DNA of 64,000 nucleotides from Nocardia veterana NBRC 100344 (GCF_000308855.1 NZ_BAGM01000076.1:32845-96844), one strand, 5' to 3'. Shown: positions 43,109-53,894, numbered from the stretch's first letter. Notes: generated by a model not told the origin, from the letters alone. Numbers and translations: made by a program.

Positions 43109-45799
43109 CTACGCGGCGTCCACCGCCACAACGCCACGCCGGATCGCGCGCACCGACTTCGCGGCGGTGGCGGCGATTTCGGTGTCGTCGGCGGTCTGGT
43201 GGATCTGGTCGAGCAGATCGATCACCTGGCGGCACCAGCGCACGAAATCGCCCGCCGACAACGGGCTGCCCTGATCACCGCTGGCCAGCAACGATTCGGC
43301 CAACCCGTCGCCGCGGGCCCATTTGTAGACACCGGTCACGAAACCGAGATCGGGTTCCCGCGTCGGCGGCAGCTTGTGACGCGCCTCGTCGCTGCGCAGC
43401 TGGCTCCACACCCCGATCGTCGCGCCCACCGCCCGGCGCACCGGCTCGGTCGGTCCGGCGGGACCCAGATAGCCGCCCTCCTGGCGGGATTCGAAGACCA
43501 GCACCGACACCACCCCGGCGAGCTCGGCGGCGCCCAAACCCCGCCACAGACCCTGCCGAAGGCATTCGGCCACAACGAGATCCGCTTCGGTGTAGATCCG
43601 GGCGAGGCGGCGCCCGTCCGCGGTGACCTCGCCGTCGTCGACGTACCCGCGTTCGCTGAGCAACGCCACGATCCGGTCGAAGGTGCGGGCCAGCGAATTG
43701 GTCGTGGCCGCCACCTTCTGCCGCATCGCCTCGGTCTCGCGCTGCAGCCGGTTGTAGCGCTCCCCGATCCGGGCCAGTTGTTCGCGGTCGGGACGGATGT
43801 GGGCGGGGTGGGCCCGCAGTGCGCGGCGCAGTGTGGACAGTTCGCGGTCGTCGGCCGCGCGAGCGCGGCCACCGCGCCGGCCACGCCCCGGCACCGCGAT
43901 TCCCGTGCTGCGCAACGCCGATGCCAGGTCGCGGCGCGCCCGCGCGGTGCGGTGATCGACGTGCCGGGGCAACCGCATCCGTCCCAGCGGCTGCGCGGGG
44001 GTGGGAAAGTCGGCCGCCGATACCCGGCCGGCCCAGGTGTCGGCGGTCAGGACCAGCGGACGCGGATCCCCCGGGCTGGCATCCGGCTCCAGAATCACCG
44101 CGAGCCCTTGACGGCGGCCGGTCGGGATGGCGACGACGTCGCCGCGGCGCAGCGAGGTCAGCGACGCCACCGCGGCGCCACGGCGATCGGCCCGCCCCTG
44201 CCGTTCCAGTTCCCGTTCGCGCTGTTTGACGCGTTCGCGCAGCGACAGGTATTCCAGGAAGCCGTCGTCGCCGATCTGGGAGCGCAGCTTGCGGATCTGG
44301 GCCTCGTTGCGTTCGATTCCGCGGACCAGCCCCACCACCGAGCGATCGGCCTGGAACTGGGCGAAGGACCGTTCCAGCAGTTCCCGCGAATGCTCGGCGC
44401 CCATCCGGTCGATCAGATTGATCGACATGTTGTACCCCGGCCGGAACGAACTGCGCAGCGGATAGGTCCGGGTGGAGGCCAGGCCGGCGACCGCACTGGT
44501 GTCGACATCGGGATGCCACATCACCACCGCGTGGCCCTCGACGTCGATGCCGCGGCGGCCGGCTCGCCCGGTCAGCTGGGTGTACTCGCCCGGCGTCAGC
44601 TCGGCGTGGGTTTCCCCGTTGAACTTCACCAGCCGTTCCAGCACCACCGTGCGGGCGGGCATATTGATGCCCAAAGCCAGTGTCTCCGTGGCGAATACGG
44701 CACGGACCAGGCCGCGGACGAACAACTCCTCGACGGTGTGCCGGAAGGCCGGCAGCATGCCCGCATGATGAGCGGCGAGCCCGCGGTAGAGCGCTTCGCG
44801 CCATTCCCAGTAACCGAGGACGTCCAGATCGGTGCGCGGCAGATCACCGGTGTGCCGCTCGATGACGGCCTCGATCTCCGGGGCGTCCTCGGGCCGGCTC
44901 AGATCCAGCCGCGACCGCAGGCACTGCGCGAGGGCGCCGTCGCAGCCGGCCCGGCTGAAGATGAAGGTGATGGCGGGCAGCAGCCCTTCCTCGTCGAGGC
45001 GGGCCAGCACCTCCGGGCGCGGCATCGGCCGGAAGTCCCGGCGTGGACCGCCACGATGCCGCGGGCCCGCCCAGCCGTTCATCCGGTCGGCCGCCTCACG
45101 ATGTTTGATGTAGCGGACCAGATCCTCGTCGACGAGCACCTTCTGATCGCTGGACTTCGGATCGAACAAATCGAACAGGCGGCGGCCGACCATCACGTGC
45201 TGCCACAGCGGGACCGGCCGGGTCTCGTCCACGATGACCGCGGTATCACCGCGCACCGTCTCCATCCAGGCGCCGAATTCTTCGGCATTGCTCACCGTCG
45301 CCGACAGGCTCACCAACCGGACCTCCGGCGGCAGATGCAGGATGACCTCCTCCCACACCGCGCCGCGGAACCGATCGGCCAGGTAGTGCACCTCGTCCAT
45401 CACCACGAACGACAGGGCGTGCAGGGCGTCCGACCCCGCGTAGAGCATGTTCCGCAGCACCTCGGTGGTCATCACCACCACGCGGGCGTCCGGATTGATC
45501 GATTGATCACCGGTCAGCAGCCCGACCGCGTCGCGACCGTAACGTTCCACCAGATCGGCGTACTTCTGATTCGACAGCGCCTTGATCGGGGTGGTGTAGA
45601 AGCACTTCCCGCCGGCCGCGCGCGCCAGATGGACCGCGAATTCCCCGACCACCGTCTTCCCGGCGCCGGTCGGGGCGCACACGAGCACGCTGTGCCCGTT
45701 CTGCAGCGCCACGCAGGCCTGCCGTTGGAACGGGTCCAGGGAGAATTTCAGGTCGGCGGCGAATGCCGCGAGTTCGCCAGTCAGCGACGGTTGTCCCAC
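43109..45799 (-). CDS. helY: Superfamily II RNA/DNA helicase HelY (Ski2/Mtr4-like)
   Basis: 896 residues. Motif I 'VCAPTGAGKTVVGEFAVHLA', Ia 'YTTPIKALSNQKY', II 'VVMDEVHYLADRFRG', III 'LVSLSATVSNAEEFG' and VI 'QLTGRAGRRGIDVEG' are all present, followed by the DSHCT-like C-terminus. Ski2-like helicases unwind structured RNA. The GTG start is 3 nt past the tatC stop, so it is translated right after tatC; longer in-frame starts run into tatC. Conserved order tatA-tatC-helY matches M. tuberculosis Rv2094c-Rv2092c. Confidence 0.95.
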   Translation of the reverse strand: MGQPSLTGELAAFAADLKFSLDPFQRQACVALQNGHSVLVCAPTGAGKTVVGEFAVHLARAAGGKCFYTTPIKALSNQKYADLVERYGRDAVGLLTGDQSINPDARVVVMTTEVLRNMLYAGSDALHALSFVVMDEVHYLADRFRGAVWEEVILHLPPEVRLVSLSATVSNAEEFGAWMETVRGDTAVIVDETRPVPLWQHVMVGRRLFDLFDPKSSDQKVLVDEDLVRYIKHREAADRMNGWAGPRHRGGPRRDFRPMPRPEVLARLDEEGLLPAITFIFSRAGCDGALAQCLRSRLDLSRPEDAPEIEAVIERHTGDLPRTDLDVLGYWEWREALYRGLAAHHAGMLPAFRHTVEELFVRGLVRAVFATETLALGINMPARTVVLERLVKFNGETHAELTPGEYTQLTGRAGRRGIDVEGHAVVMWHPDVDTSAVAGLASTRTYPLRSSFRPGYNMSINLIDRMGAEHSRELLERSFAQFQADRSVVGLVRGIERNEAQIRKLRSQIGDDGFLEYLSLRERVKQRERELERQGRADRRGAAVASLTSLRRGDVVAIPTGRRQGLAVILEPDASPGDPRPLVLTADTWAGRVSAADFPTPAQPLGRMRLPRHVDHRTARARRDLASALRSTGIAVPGRGRRGGRARAADDRELSTLRRALRAHPAHIRPDREQLARIGERYNRLQRETEAMRQKVAATTNSLARTFDRIVALLSERGYVDDGEVTADGRRLARIYTEADLVVAECLRQGLWRGLGAAELAGVVSVLVFESRQEGGYLGPAGPTEPVRRAVGATIGVWSQLRSDEARHKLPPTREPDLGFVTGVYKWARGDGLAESLLASGDQGSPLSAGDFVRWCRQVIDLLDQIHQTADDTEIAATAAKSVRAIRRGVVAVDAA

Positions 45800-45801
45800 G
45801 C

Positions 45802-46791
45802 TCAGAGGGTATCGGAGTAGTCCGACACCGGGCGCGGAGTTTTCGGCGTGCCACTCGCCGACACCGGCCCGCTGGCGGTCACCGGCTGGGCGGGTTCGAC
45901 CGGCGTCACACCCTCCAGACCGTCCGGTCCGTCCAGCGGGGACGCCTCGTCGTCCGACAACGCGCCCCAGTTGTCGCCGCGGCGTGCCCGTCGCCGGTCG
46001 TTGAGCCGCGCCACCTGCACCGCGACCTCGAACAACACCGTCAGCGCGGCGGCCAGCGCGAGCATGGAGAACGGATCCTGCGGGGTCACGATCGCGGCGA
46101 AGACGAACAGCCCGAAGATCATCCCGCGCCGCCACTTCTTCAGCCGCTCGTAGGTCAGCACGCCGATCATGTTCAACCCGACGATCAGCAGCGGCGTCTC
46201 GAAGCTCACACCGAAGATGATCAGCAGCTGGATGATGAAGCCGAAGTACTGGCTACCGCTGAGCGCGGTGATCTGCACATTGCTGCCGATCCCCATCAGG
46301 AAGCTCAGCGCGTGCGCCACGACCCAGTACGCGAGCACCGCACCCGTGACGAACAGCACCACACCGGAGGCGACGAAGCTGATCGCGTACTTGCGTTCCT
46401 TCGCGTAGAGACCGGGTGTGACGAACGCCCACAGCTGGTACAGCCAGATCGGGCAGGCCATCACCACGCCCGCGGTGAGCGCCACCTTGAACCGCAGCAT
46501 GAACTGCTCGAACGGGGCGGTGGCCAGCAGCCGGCAGGCGCCGTCGGTGGTCAGTTGCGCGCGATGTTCCGGCGGCAGCGAGCAGTACGGGCCGCGCAGG
46601 ATGTCGCCGAGGCTCTCGATCCCGAGAAAGGAATGGGAGTACCACAGGAATCCGAGCACCGTCGTCAGCGCGACCGCCAGCAGCGATTTCAGCAGCCGCG
46701 ACCGCAGCTCTTGCAGATGTTCGACCAACGACATCGTGCCGTCGGGATTCGTCCTGCGCCGACTGCGGCGGGGGTCGAACGGGATGCGCAT
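45802..46791 (-). CDS. tatC: Twin-arginine translocase subunit TatC
   Basis: 329 residues with six membrane helices. The start of the mature pattern is '[20 protein letters not shown]'; '[20 protein letters not shown]' and '[20 protein letters not shown]' hold the signal-peptide binding Glu/Phe region. The C-terminal tail of about 70 residues is polar and longer than in E. coli. The Tat system exports folded proteins. ATG at 46791 preceded by GAGGCAG. TatB is not in the window. Confidence 0.95.
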   Translation of the reverse strand: MRIPFDPRRSRRRTNPDGTMSLVEHLQELRSRLLKSLLAVALTTVLGFLWYSHSFLGIESLGDILRGPYCSLPPEHRAQLTTDGACRLLATAPFEQFMLRFKVALTAGVVMACPIWLYQLWAFVTPGLYAKERKYAISFVASGVVLFVTGAVLAYWVVAHALSFLMGIGSNVQITALSGSQYFGFIIQLLIIFGVSFETPLLIVGLNMIGVLTYERLKKWRRGMIFGLFVFAAIVTPQDPFSMLALAAALTVLFEVAVQVARLNDRRRARRGDNWGALSDDEASPLDGPDGLEGVTPVEPAQPVTASGPVSASGTPKTPRPVSDYSDTL

Positions 46792-46904
46792 GGATGTGAC
46801 TGCCTCGCTGGTCGCCGGGCCGGATCCGATTACAACGCCCAACCGTCATCGCACCGCCACCCCGCGGGCGTGTGCCGGGGTGACGGCCGTACGACGGAGC
46901 CGGA

Positions 46905-47180
46905 TCAGGCCGTGTGACGATCCTTGTCGGCCTGCGGAGCCGGGTTCGCCGGCTGCGCGGGCGGCAGTTCGGCCGCCGGGGGCTGCTGCCCGGTACCGGA
47001 CGCATTCGCCGAACCGGACGCCGAGCCGGAGCTCTCGGAGTGCATCTCGCTCATCTCGCTCTTGAAGATGCGCAAGGAACGTCCGAGACCTCGGGCGGCG
47101 TCGGGCAGCCGCTTGGCGCCGAACAGCAGCAGGATCACCAACGCAATGATGAGCCAGTGCGTCGGGCTCAATGAACCCAT
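46905..47180 (-). CDS. tatA: Twin-arginine translocase subunit TatA
   Basis: 91 residues: one N-terminal membrane helix ([20 protein letters not shown]), the [18 protein letters not shown] hinge and amphipathic helix, then a Gly/Ser/Pro-rich tail. It forms the pore-like oligomer of the Tat system. GGGAGG 8 nt before the ATG, and TAGCAT at about 47211 is a good -10. It begins the tatA-tatC-helY operon. Confidence 0.95.
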   Translation of the reverse strand: MGSLSPTHWLIIALVILLLFGAKRLPDAARGLGRSLRIFKSEMSEMHSESSGSASGSANASGTGQQPPAAELPPAQPANPAPQADKDRHTA

Positions 47181-47279
47181 CGAAAACCTCCCAAGACTGT
47201 GGTATGTCCGATGCTACCGGACCTGCCTTTCGCGCCGACGCGCGTCACCGCCCGGACCGGCGCGATCGGCGTTGTTCGG

Positions 47280-48323
47280 TCAGCGCGTAAGGGGTCGCAC
47301 GCCGCCCGGTGCAGCCGCACCGCGCAACTCGGCGAGCAGCTCGGCGCCGGACCAGCGGCGCTCGTCACCCTCCTCGGCGGCGCGCACCAACTCGATCAGC
47401 CGCGCGTTCACCGGGGTCGGCACTCCGACCATGCGGCCCAGATTCACGATTTCCCCACACAGCCAATCGATTTCGGTGCGTCGGCCCAGGGCCAGATCGT
47501 CGGCCATCGAGGAGCGCGCCAGCGGGTCGACAGCGAGCACCCGCCCGGCGACTCGTTCGAAGACCGGATCGGGAACCGTCAGCAGGCGCGCCATCAGCCG
47601 CGGCGGCAGCACCGTCAGCCGGGCCGGACGGATGCCCGCGCTCCGCATGACGGCCAGCGCCTCCCCCTGAGCCAAGGCGAGGCACCGCCGGTAGTCGCGG
47701 GTGGCCAGCTCGTCGCGCAACGGCCGGCCCGACAGGGCGTTGACCGCGTTGTTGAGGTTGAGCAGCAGTTTCGCCCATTGCACCGGACGCAGGTCGCAGC
47801 GGCGGTCCAGCGGCAGGCCGGCGCGTTCGAACAGCGGCACGAACCGGGCCAGGGCCGGCACGTCGGCGACCGCCACACTGCCGTCGGTGCCGCGATGGAA
47901 ATGCCCCTCCCCGTTGTGCGCGACGTTGAACATCACCATTCCCGCGGCCACCACCGGTCCCGGCAGCTCCTCCCGGATCACGGCGTCGTTGCCGATCCCG
48001 TTCTGCAGGCTGATCACGAGCGCATCCGGGCGCACACGATCGCGCAACTGCGCCGCGGCCTGCGCGGTCTGCCCCGATTTCACCGTGACCAGCACCAGAT
48101 CCGCGGTGGCGGCGCTGTCCGGCTCGGTTTCGGTCCGAAAGCCACCGGCCGCGATCCGCTCGTCCCCGCCGTCGAGGTCGGTGAGCCGCAGACCGTGGGC
48201 CGCGATCTCGTCCAGGATGCGCGGCCGGCCCACGAAAGCGACCTCGGCACCGGCCGCGGCCAGTTTGCCGCCGACGAAGACGCCGATACTTCCGGCGCCC
48301 AGCACCGTCACGCGAAAACTCAC
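47280..48323 (-). CDS. PanE/ApbA-family 2-dehydropantoate 2-reductase
   Basis: 347 residues. The N-terminal Rossmann motif 'VTVLGAGSIGVFVGGKLAAA' (GxGxxG at 9-14), 'LVLVTVKSGQT' and 'ALVISLQNGIGN' are ketopantoate reductase signatures; the C-terminal helical domain has 'KLLLNLNNAVNALSG'. The reaction is NADPH-dependent reduction of 2-dehydropantoate in pantothenate synthesis, though the family has other 2-oxoacid substrates. The GTG start overlaps the pafC stop (GTGA), so the gene is coupled to pafC. It is an insertion relative to M. tuberculosis, where tatA follows pafC directly. Confidence 0.9.
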   Translation of the reverse strand: MSFRVTVLGAGSIGVFVGGKLAAAGAEVAFVGRPRILDEIAAHGLRLTDLDGGDERIAAGGFRTETEPDSAATADLVLVTVKSGQTAQAAAQLRDRVRPDALVISLQNGIGNDAVIREELPGPVVAAGMVMFNVAHNGEGHFHRGTDGSVAVADVPALARFVPLFERAGLPLDRRCDLRPVQWAKLLLNLNNAVNALSGRPLRDELATRDYRRCLALAQGEALAVMRSAGIRPARLTVLPPRLMARLLTVPDPVFERVAGRVLAVDPLARSSMADDLALGRRTEIDWLCGEIVNLGRMVGVPTPVNARLIELVRAAEEGDERRWSGAELLAELRGAAAPGGVRPLTR

Positions 48324-49324
48324 GCGGGCCCGACCTCCTCGACGACGTCGTGCTCGTAGCCGAGATCACCGATCTCGTCGTAGGCCGCCAGCGCGGCGGC
48401 CGAGCGTTCCCGCACGGCGGTCACCAGCTCCGGCGGCCCGAGCACCGTCACCCCGGAACCGAATCCGAGCAACAGCCGCGCGATCCAGTCCAGCGTGGCG
48501 AACCGCATCGTCGCCTCCACACTGCCGTCCGGGTGTACCACCACCGGATGCATCGGATACTGGTCGAGCACCCAGCCGTAGTCGGCGCGAATCCGCAAGC
48601 GCGCCAACGCCACCGCCGGATCGTCGGAGAACAGATCCAGCCCCGCCGACTCGTCGGTGGCGTGGCTGGGTGGATCGGCGGGCTCGTCGAGTTCGGTGGC
48701 CTCCTCGATCCGGTCGAATCGGAACAGGCGCACGCCCTCGGCCTGCCGACACCAGGCCTGCAGGTAGGAGTTGTTGTCCACCAAGACGATTCGGATGGGA
48801 TCGACCGTCCGCTCGGACACCACGTCCCGGCTGGCCGAGTAGTACACCAGCCGCAGCGCCCGCCCGTCGGCCAGTGCGGAGCGCACCGTCGTCACCGCCG
48901 GCGCTTCGGCCGGGGCCGCGGTGTCGGTTTCGGTGCGCTGCCCGGCCTCCCCGGAGATGGCCGATTCGATCTTCGCGATCGCCGAGCGCGCCGCGGTCGG
49001 ATCCACCATGCCCGGCAGGTCGGCGATCGACCGCAGGGCCACCAGCAGGGCGGTCGCCTCGATCGAGGTGAGCCGCAGCGGCCGATCGATACCGGCGGAG
49101 AAGGTGACCTCGATGCTCTCCTCGGAGAACGACAGGTCGATCAGATCACCGGGACCGTAGCCGGGCAGGCCGCACATCCACAGCTGGTTCAGATCGCTCA
49201 TCAGCTGTTTGGTACTGACCCCCAGCTCGGCTGCCGCCTCCGGCGCACTGATGCCGGGGTTGGCCAGGAAGTACGGGACCATGTTCAGCAACCGGGACAG
49301 GCGGGTCGACAAACGGCTGCTCAT
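48320..49324 (-). CDS. pafC: WYL-domain regulator PafC
   Basis: 334 residues. N-terminal winged HTH ('RLSRLLNMVPYFLANPGISA', 'PEAAAELGVSTKQLMSDLNQ'), then the WYL domain and a WCX extension ('LRIRADYGWVLDQYPMHPV'). With PafB it forms the activator of the LexA-independent DNA-damage response in mycobacteria, probably sensing single-stranded DNA by the WYL domain. ATG at 49324. It lies 40 nt past the pafB stop and overlaps panE-like downstream. Confidence 0.93.
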   Translation of the reverse strand: MSSRLSTRLSRLLNMVPYFLANPGISAPEAAAELGVSTKQLMSDLNQLWMCGLPGYGPGDLIDLSFSEESIEVTFSAGIDRPLRLTSIEATALLVALRSIADLPGMVDPTAARSAIAKIESAISGEAGQRTETDTAAPAEAPAVTTVRSALADGRALRLVYYSASRDVVSERTVDPIRIVLVDNNSYLQAWCRQAEGVRLFRFDRIEEATELDEPADPPSHATDESAGLDLFSDDPAVALARLRIRADYGWVLDQYPMHPVVVHPDGSVEATMRFATLDWIARLLLGFGSGVTVLGPPELVTAVRERSAAALAAYDEIGDLGYEHDVVEEVGPA

Positions 49325-49364
49325 CGCCGCACCTCCGCCTCGGATCCGGCACCGTTGCGGCACC

Positions 49365-50360
49365 TCACGCCGACACCTCCGTCCGCTCCAACACCGAACG
49401 CAACCGCGAGATCACGTCGGCGCGCAGGTCCGCCGGCGCCAGGACCAGCGCGTCGGCACCCAATCCGGTGATCAGCCGGGCCACCCAGTCCCGCGAGAGC
49501 ACCGGCACCTCCACCACCGAACCCGCGCGTCCCCGGACCTCGCGCTCGCCGATCACCACGCCGAGCCGTCGGATCTCCTGCCCGCGGCCCTGCGCGACCC
49601 AGACCGTCGCCGAACCGGTCACCGGCGCCGCCCCGGTGACGGTGGCGACGATCTGTCGCAGGTCCACATCGGCCGGTTTGTGCACGGCGTTCTCGGGCCC
49701 GTAGATCTCCACGTCGGCGCCGATGCGGGAGAGCCGGAACGTTCGTACCGCGTCGCGGTCGCGATCGTGCCCGACGAGATACCAGCGGCCGTGCCGGGTC
49801 ACCACACCCCACGGCTCGACATCGCGCACCGTATAGGGCGCGTTGTGGGTGACCCGATGCTCGAACCGCACCGCCCGCCCGGCATCGATGGCCGCCAGGA
49901 GTTTGCCCAGCGCCGCCTCCGAACCACGGGTGCGCGCGGGCACCGCCGGCACCGATGCCGATGCGGCCTCCGGATCGACGTGCACCCCAGCGGCCCGCAG
50001 CTTCAACACCGCGCTCTCGGCCGCGCTGGCCAGCTCCGGCGACTCCCACAGCTGCACCGCCACCGCCACGGCCGCCGCTTCCGCGCTGGTCAGATCGATA
50101 TCGGGCAGTTCGTAGGCATCGCGGTTGATGCGATACCCCTCCTGCCCGGAGAATCGGCCGACCGGGCCGACCTCCAGCGGAATCCCCAGATCCCGCAGCT
50201 CGTTCTTGTCACGCTCGAACATCCGGCTGAAGGCCTCGTCGCTGGCCGACTCCTCGTAGCCGGCAACGCTGTCCCGGATCCGCTCCGCGGTCAGGAACTG
50301 CCGGGTCGACAGCAGCGCGATCACCAGATTCATCAGCCGCTCGACCTTGGAAATCGCCAC
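49365..50360 (-). CDS. pafB: WYL-domain regulator PafB
   Basis: 331 residues. HTH at the start ('ERLMNLVIALLSTRQFLTAE', 'FERDKNELRDLGIPLEVG') and WYL domain ('VEPWGVVTRHGRWYLVGHDR'). Partner of PafC in the DNA-damage regulator. GTG start at 50360; TACTCT ends 7 nt upstream and there is no ribosome binding site (leaderless). A terminator-like hairpin separates it from pafA, so it is probably transcribed independently, not with the proteasome genes. Confidence 0.93.
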   Translation of the reverse strand: MAISKVERLMNLVIALLSTRQFLTAERIRDSVAGYEESASDEAFSRMFERDKNELRDLGIPLEVGPVGRFSGQEGYRINRDAYELPDIDLTSAEAAAVAVAVQLWESPELASAAESAVLKLRAAGVHVDPEAASASVPAVPARTRGSEAALGKLLAAIDAGRAVRFEHRVTHNAPYTVRDVEPWGVVTRHGRWYLVGHDRDRDAVRTFRLSRIGADVEIYGPENAVHKPADVDLRQIVATVTGAAPVTGSATVWVAQGRGQEIRRLGVVIGEREVRGRAGSVVEVPVLSRDWVARLITGLGADALVLAPADLRADVISRLRSVLERTEVSA

Positions 50361-50413
50361 GCGACACAGAGTAATCGGCGGGCGAGCGCGGCGATGCGCC
50401 ACCGCACCGATCG

Positions 50414-50441
50414 GCCGCCGGAATTCATCCGTCCCGGCGGC
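50414..50441 (-). terminator. Terminator-like hairpin after pafA
   Basis: GCCGCCGG and CCGGCGGC form a perfect 8-bp stem with a 12-nt loop, 30 nt after the pafA stop and just before the pafB promoter. Confidence 0.5.
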
Positions 50442-50471
50442 TGCCCGCGATTCCGGTCCTCGGCATCCGCC

Positions 50472-51830
50472 TCACATGGAGGCGATGAGCCGATCCACCC
50501 GCTCGTCGACCGAGCGGAACGGATCCTTGCACAGCACCGTGCGCTGGGCCTGATCGTTCAGCTTCAGGTGCACCCAGTCGACGGTGAAGTCGCGGCCCGC
50601 CTCCTGGGCGGCGGTGATGAAATCGCCGCGCAACTTCGCCCGGGTGGTCTGCGGCGGCGTCGTCACCGCGGCATCGACCGCCTCGTCCTCGGTGACCCGC
50701 TTGACCAGCCCTTTGCGCTGCAGCAGATCGAACACACCGCGGCCACGCTTGATGTCGTGGTACGCGAGGTCCAGCTGGGCGATCTTGGGATCCGACAGCT
50801 CCATCGAGTACCGGTCCTGATACCGCTGGAACAGCTTGCGCTTGATCACCCAGTCGATCTCGGTGTCGACCTTCGCGAAGTCCTGCGCCTCGACCGCGTC
50901 GAGGGTGCGGCCCCACAGGTCCACCACGGCGTCGACCTGCGGATCGCGCTCGCGATTGCGCAGGTGCTCGACCGCGCGGGCATAGTACTCACGCTGGATG
51001 TCGAGCGCGCTGGCCTGTCGACCACCGGCCAGCCGCACCGGGCGGCGACCGGTCAGATCGTGGCTGACCTCGCGGATGGCGCGGATCGGATTGTCGAGCG
51101 CGAAGTCGCGGAACGAGACCCCGGCCTCGATCATCTCCAACACCAGCGCCGCCGTGCCCACCTTGAGCATGGTGGTCGGCTCGGCCATATTCGAGTCGCC
51201 GACGATCACATGCAGGCGGCGGTACTTCTCCGCGTCGGCATGCGGTTCGTCGCGCGTGTTGATGATCGGCCGCGACCTGGTCGTCGCCGAGGACACACCC
51301 TCCCAGATGTGCTCGGCCCGCTGCGACAGGCAGAACGTCGCCGCCTTCGGAGTCTGCAGGATCTTGCCCGCACCACAGATCAGCTGCCGGGTCACCAGGA
51401 ACGGCAACAGCACATCGGAGATGCGGGAGAACTCACCGGCCCGCACCACGAGGAAGTTCTCGTGACAGCCGTAGGAGTTGCCCGCGGAATCGGTGTTGTT
51501 CTTGAACAGATAGATATCACCGCCGATCCCCTCCTCCGCCAAGCGCTGCTCGGCATCGATCAGCAACTCCTCGAGCACCCGCTCACCCGCACGATCGTGG
51601 GTCACCAGCTGCACCAAGGAGTCGCATTCGGCCGTCGCGTACTCCGGATGGGAACCGACATCGAGATAGAGCCGCGCTCCGTTGCGGAGAAATACGTTCG
51701 AACTACGGCCCCAGGACACCACCCGGCGGAACAGATACCGGGCCACCTCGTCAGGACTCAACCGACGGTGACCGTGGAACGTGCACGTCACCCCGAACTC
51801 GGTCTCGATCCCCATAATTCGTCGCTGCAC
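50472..51830 (-). CDS. pafA: Pup-protein ligase PafA
   Basis: 452 residues, the same length as the M. tuberculosis protein. It uses ATP to join the C-terminal Glu of Pup to lysines of substrates. Signatures: '[20 protein letters not shown]', '[17 protein letters not shown]', '[20 protein letters not shown]' and '[20 protein letters not shown]'; the acidic and Asp residues for ATP/Mg are in the first of these. Start at the GTG at 51830; no strong ribosome binding site. It lies 245 nt downstream of prcA, separated by a terminator. Confidence 0.97.
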   Translation of the reverse strand: MQRRIMGIETEFGVTCTFHGHRRLSPDEVARYLFRRVVSWGRSSNVFLRNGARLYLDVGSHPEYATAECDSLVQLVTHDRAGERVLEELLIDAEQRLAEEGIGGDIYLFKNNTDSAGNSYGCHENFLVVRAGEFSRISDVLLPFLVTRQLICGAGKILQTPKAATFCLSQRAEHIWEGVSSATTRSRPIINTRDEPHADAEKYRRLHVIVGDSNMAEPTTMLKVGTAALVLEMIEAGVSFRDFALDNPIRAIREVSHDLTGRRPVRLAGGRQASALDIQREYYARAVEHLRNRERDPQVDAVVDLWGRTLDAVEAQDFAKVDTEIDWVIKRKLFQRYQDRYSMELSDPKIAQLDLAYHDIKRGRGVFDLLQRKGLVKRVTEDEAVDAAVTTPPQTTRAKLRGDFITAAQEAGRDFTVDWVHLKLNDQAQRTVLCKDPFRSVDERVDRLIASM

Positions 51831-52013
51831 ACTATCGACATTACAGCCAAGCGAACGCCGAAAGCGGCTGTGCGAGCATGCGGTTGCATACGGGTTCACA
51901 ACAATTGCGCCCGAGCGGATTTCGCGGCCACCGGTGGCGCCGATTCCCGGGCGGCGGCCGGGCGGATGCCGTACCCTGCGCCCGTCGCCGGGTCGTACCC
52001 CCGCCGGACACAC

Positions 52014-52048
52014 ATCTGCCCCGCCCTGCGGTCCAGGGCGGGGCAGAT
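52014..52048 (-). terminator. Terminator of the pup-prcBA operon
   Basis: ATCTGCCCCGCCCT pairs perfectly with AGGGCGGGGCAGAT (14 bp) around a 7-nt loop, 28 nt after the prcA stop. The strongest hairpin in the window. Confidence 0.8.
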
Positions 52049-52075
52049 ATGGCGTAACAGCGTCGCTACCTGCGG

Positions 52076-52858
52076 TTACGGGTTGGAGGGGTCACCCGCG
52101 GACGGAGTCTCCGGTTCCGAACTCTCGGTCCCACCGGTCGCCGCACCGTCCGCGGCAAGCAGTGTTTCCAGCGTCGGATGCGGAATCCGGCGGAAGGCAC
52201 GGCGCGGGCGGGCCTGCTCGAGGGTCGCCACCTCCAGCGACGACACCGCGATCCCGCGCTTGTCCTTGTCGCCGTTGTCCGGCGACCCCTTCTGCAGGGC
52301 CTCCACGGCGGTGCGGATCGCGGCCCGCAACTCCAGGCCCGGCTGATAGGTGTCCTTCAGCGCGGTGCTGATCGGGTCGGTATTGCCACCCATCACCACG
52401 AAATCGCGCTCGTCGACGATCGAGCCGTCGAAGTTGATCCGGTACAGCACCGAATTGGACGCCTGCTCGGGGTAGCCGACCTCACCGATGCAGATTTCCA
52501 CCTCGTAGGGCTTGAGCTGATCGGTGAAGATCGTGCCCAGCGTGGAGGCGTACATATTCGCCAGCGCCCGGCCCGTCACATCGCGGCGGTCGTACTGGTA
52601 TCCCCGCAGGTCGGCCTGCAGGATGCCGCCGCGCCGCAGACTCTCGAACTCGTTGTACTTCCCGACCGCCGCGAAGCCGATCCGGTCGTAGAGTTCGCTC
52701 ACCTTGTGCAGCGTCGCCGAGGGGTTCTCGGCGACGAACAGCACACCCTTGTCGTACACCAGCACCACGACACTGCGTCCCCGGGCGATACCTTTGCGCG
52801 CAAGTTCGGTCTTGTCGCGCATGATCTGTTCGGCCGACGCGTAGTACGGCAGTGTCAT
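52076..52858 (-). CDS. prcA: Proteasome alpha subunit PrcA
   Basis: 260 residues. It forms the outer gating rings of the 20S proteasome. '[20 protein letters not shown]' holds the N-terminal gate, followed by '[20 protein letters not shown]' and '[20 protein letters not shown]'. The C-terminal tail is acidic and disordered (about 30 residues). The ATG overlaps the prcB stop by 4 nt (ATGA). Confidence 0.97.
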   Translation of the reverse strand: MTLPYYASAEQIMRDKTELARKGIARGRSVVVLVYDKGVLFVAENPSATLHKVSELYDRIGFAAVGKYNEFESLRRGGILQADLRGYQYDRRDVTGRALANMYASTLGTIFTDQLKPYEVEICIGEVGYPEQASNSVLYRINFDGSIVDERDFVVMGGNTDPISTALKDTYQPGLELRAAIRTAVEALQKGSPDNGDKDKRGIAVSSLEVATLEQARPRRAFRRIPHPTLETLLAADGAATGGTESSEPETPSAGDPSNP

Positions 52859-53703
52859 GGACGCGCACTCCCTTCTTCGGCCATCCGCTCGTCGACGATC
52901 GAACGCGCGATCTGCTCGAGCCGGTCGTCCGGAACTTCCAGTGCCCCTTCGGCATTGATGACGACGGCGGTCGGGAAGATCCCGCGTTGCAGGTCCGGCC
53001 CGCCGGTCGCGGTGTCGTCGTCGGAGGCATCGAGCAGCGATTCGACGGCGATGCGCAGGGCGCGATCCTCGTCCATGTCGCGGCTGTAGGTCTTCTTCAA
53101 CGACGATTTGGCGAACATCGAGCCCGATCCGGTGGCGGTGTAGCCGAACCGCTCCTCGCTGCGGCCGCCGACCACGTCGTAGGAGACGATTCGACCGGCC
53201 CGCTCCGGATCGGTGGCCTCGAGGTCGTAGCCGACCAGGATCGGCACGACCGCCAGGCCCTGCAGCGCCGCGGGCAGATTGTCGCGGACCATCTTCGACA
53301 GCTTGTTGGCCTTACCGTCGAAGGTCAGCGGCACGCCCTCGATCTTCTCGTAGTACTCGAGTTCCACCGCGAACAGGCGGATCATCTCCACCGCCACGCC
53401 CGCGGTACCGGCGATGCCGGCCGCGGAGAACGTGTCGGTGATGTACACCTTCTCCATATCGCGGCTGGCCAGCAGGTTGCCCTGGGTGGCCCGGCGGTCG
53501 CCGGCGATCAGTACCCCGCCGCGGTAGGTCACCGCGACGATGGTGGTGCCGTGCGGCGCCAGGTCCCCGGCATTGCCGGCGGAACCGGAGGCCGCGCCGA
53601 AACCCTTGCCCGGCAACAGTTCCGGCGCGTTTTCCCGCAGATATTCGGAGAAGGACGAGAGGGCGTACCCCATGTGGAGCCGCAAGGGGTCACCTGATGT
53701 CAC
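52855..53703 (-). CDS. prcB: Proteasome beta subunit PrcB
   Basis: 282 residues. A 52-residue propeptide is removed to expose the catalytic Thr53 ([15 protein letters not shown]). '[20 protein letters not shown]' with the catalytic Lys and '[18 protein letters not shown]' follow. It forms the inner rings. The GTG overlaps the pup stop (GTGA), so pup, prcB and prcA are coupled. Confidence 0.97.
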   Translation of the reverse strand: MTSGDPLRLHMGYALSSFSEYLRENAPELLPGKGFGAASGSAGNAGDLAPHGTTIVAVTYRGGVLIAGDRRATQGNLLASRDMEKVYITDTFSAAGIAGTAGVAVEMIRLFAVELEYYEKIEGVPLTFDGKANKLSKMVRDNLPAALQGLAVVPILVGYDLEATDPERAGRIVSYDVVGGRSEERFGYTATGSGSMFAKSSLKKTYSRDMDEDRALRIAVESLLDASDDDTATGGPDLQRGIFPTAVVINAEGALEVPDDRLEQIARSIVDERMAEEGSARP

Positions 53704-53894
53704 TGGCCGCCTTTCTGGACGTAGGCACGCACGAAGTCCTCCGCGTTCTCCTCGAGCACGTCATCGATCTCGTCGAGCAGGTCGTCGGTCTCCTCGGCCA
53801 GCTTTTCGCGGCGCTCCTGTCCCGCGGCCTCGACACCGGCCGCGTCGTCGTCCTCGTCGCCACCACCGGCGCGCTTGGTCTGCTCTTGTGCCAT
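53700..53894 (-). CDS. pup: Prokaryotic ubiquitin-like protein Pup
   Basis: 64 residues. The coiled segment '[20 protein letters not shown]' binds Mpa and the C-terminal 'YVQKGGQ' ends in Gln, so Dop must deamidate it to Glu before ligation. RBS GAGGAGG is 10 nt before the ATG. Its gene overlaps prcB and lies 158 nt after dop, with a strong hairpin in that leader. Confidence 0.97.
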   Translation of the reverse strand: MAQEQTKRAGGGDEDDDAAGVEAAGQERREKLAEETDDLLDEIDDVLEENAEDFVRAYVQKGGQ

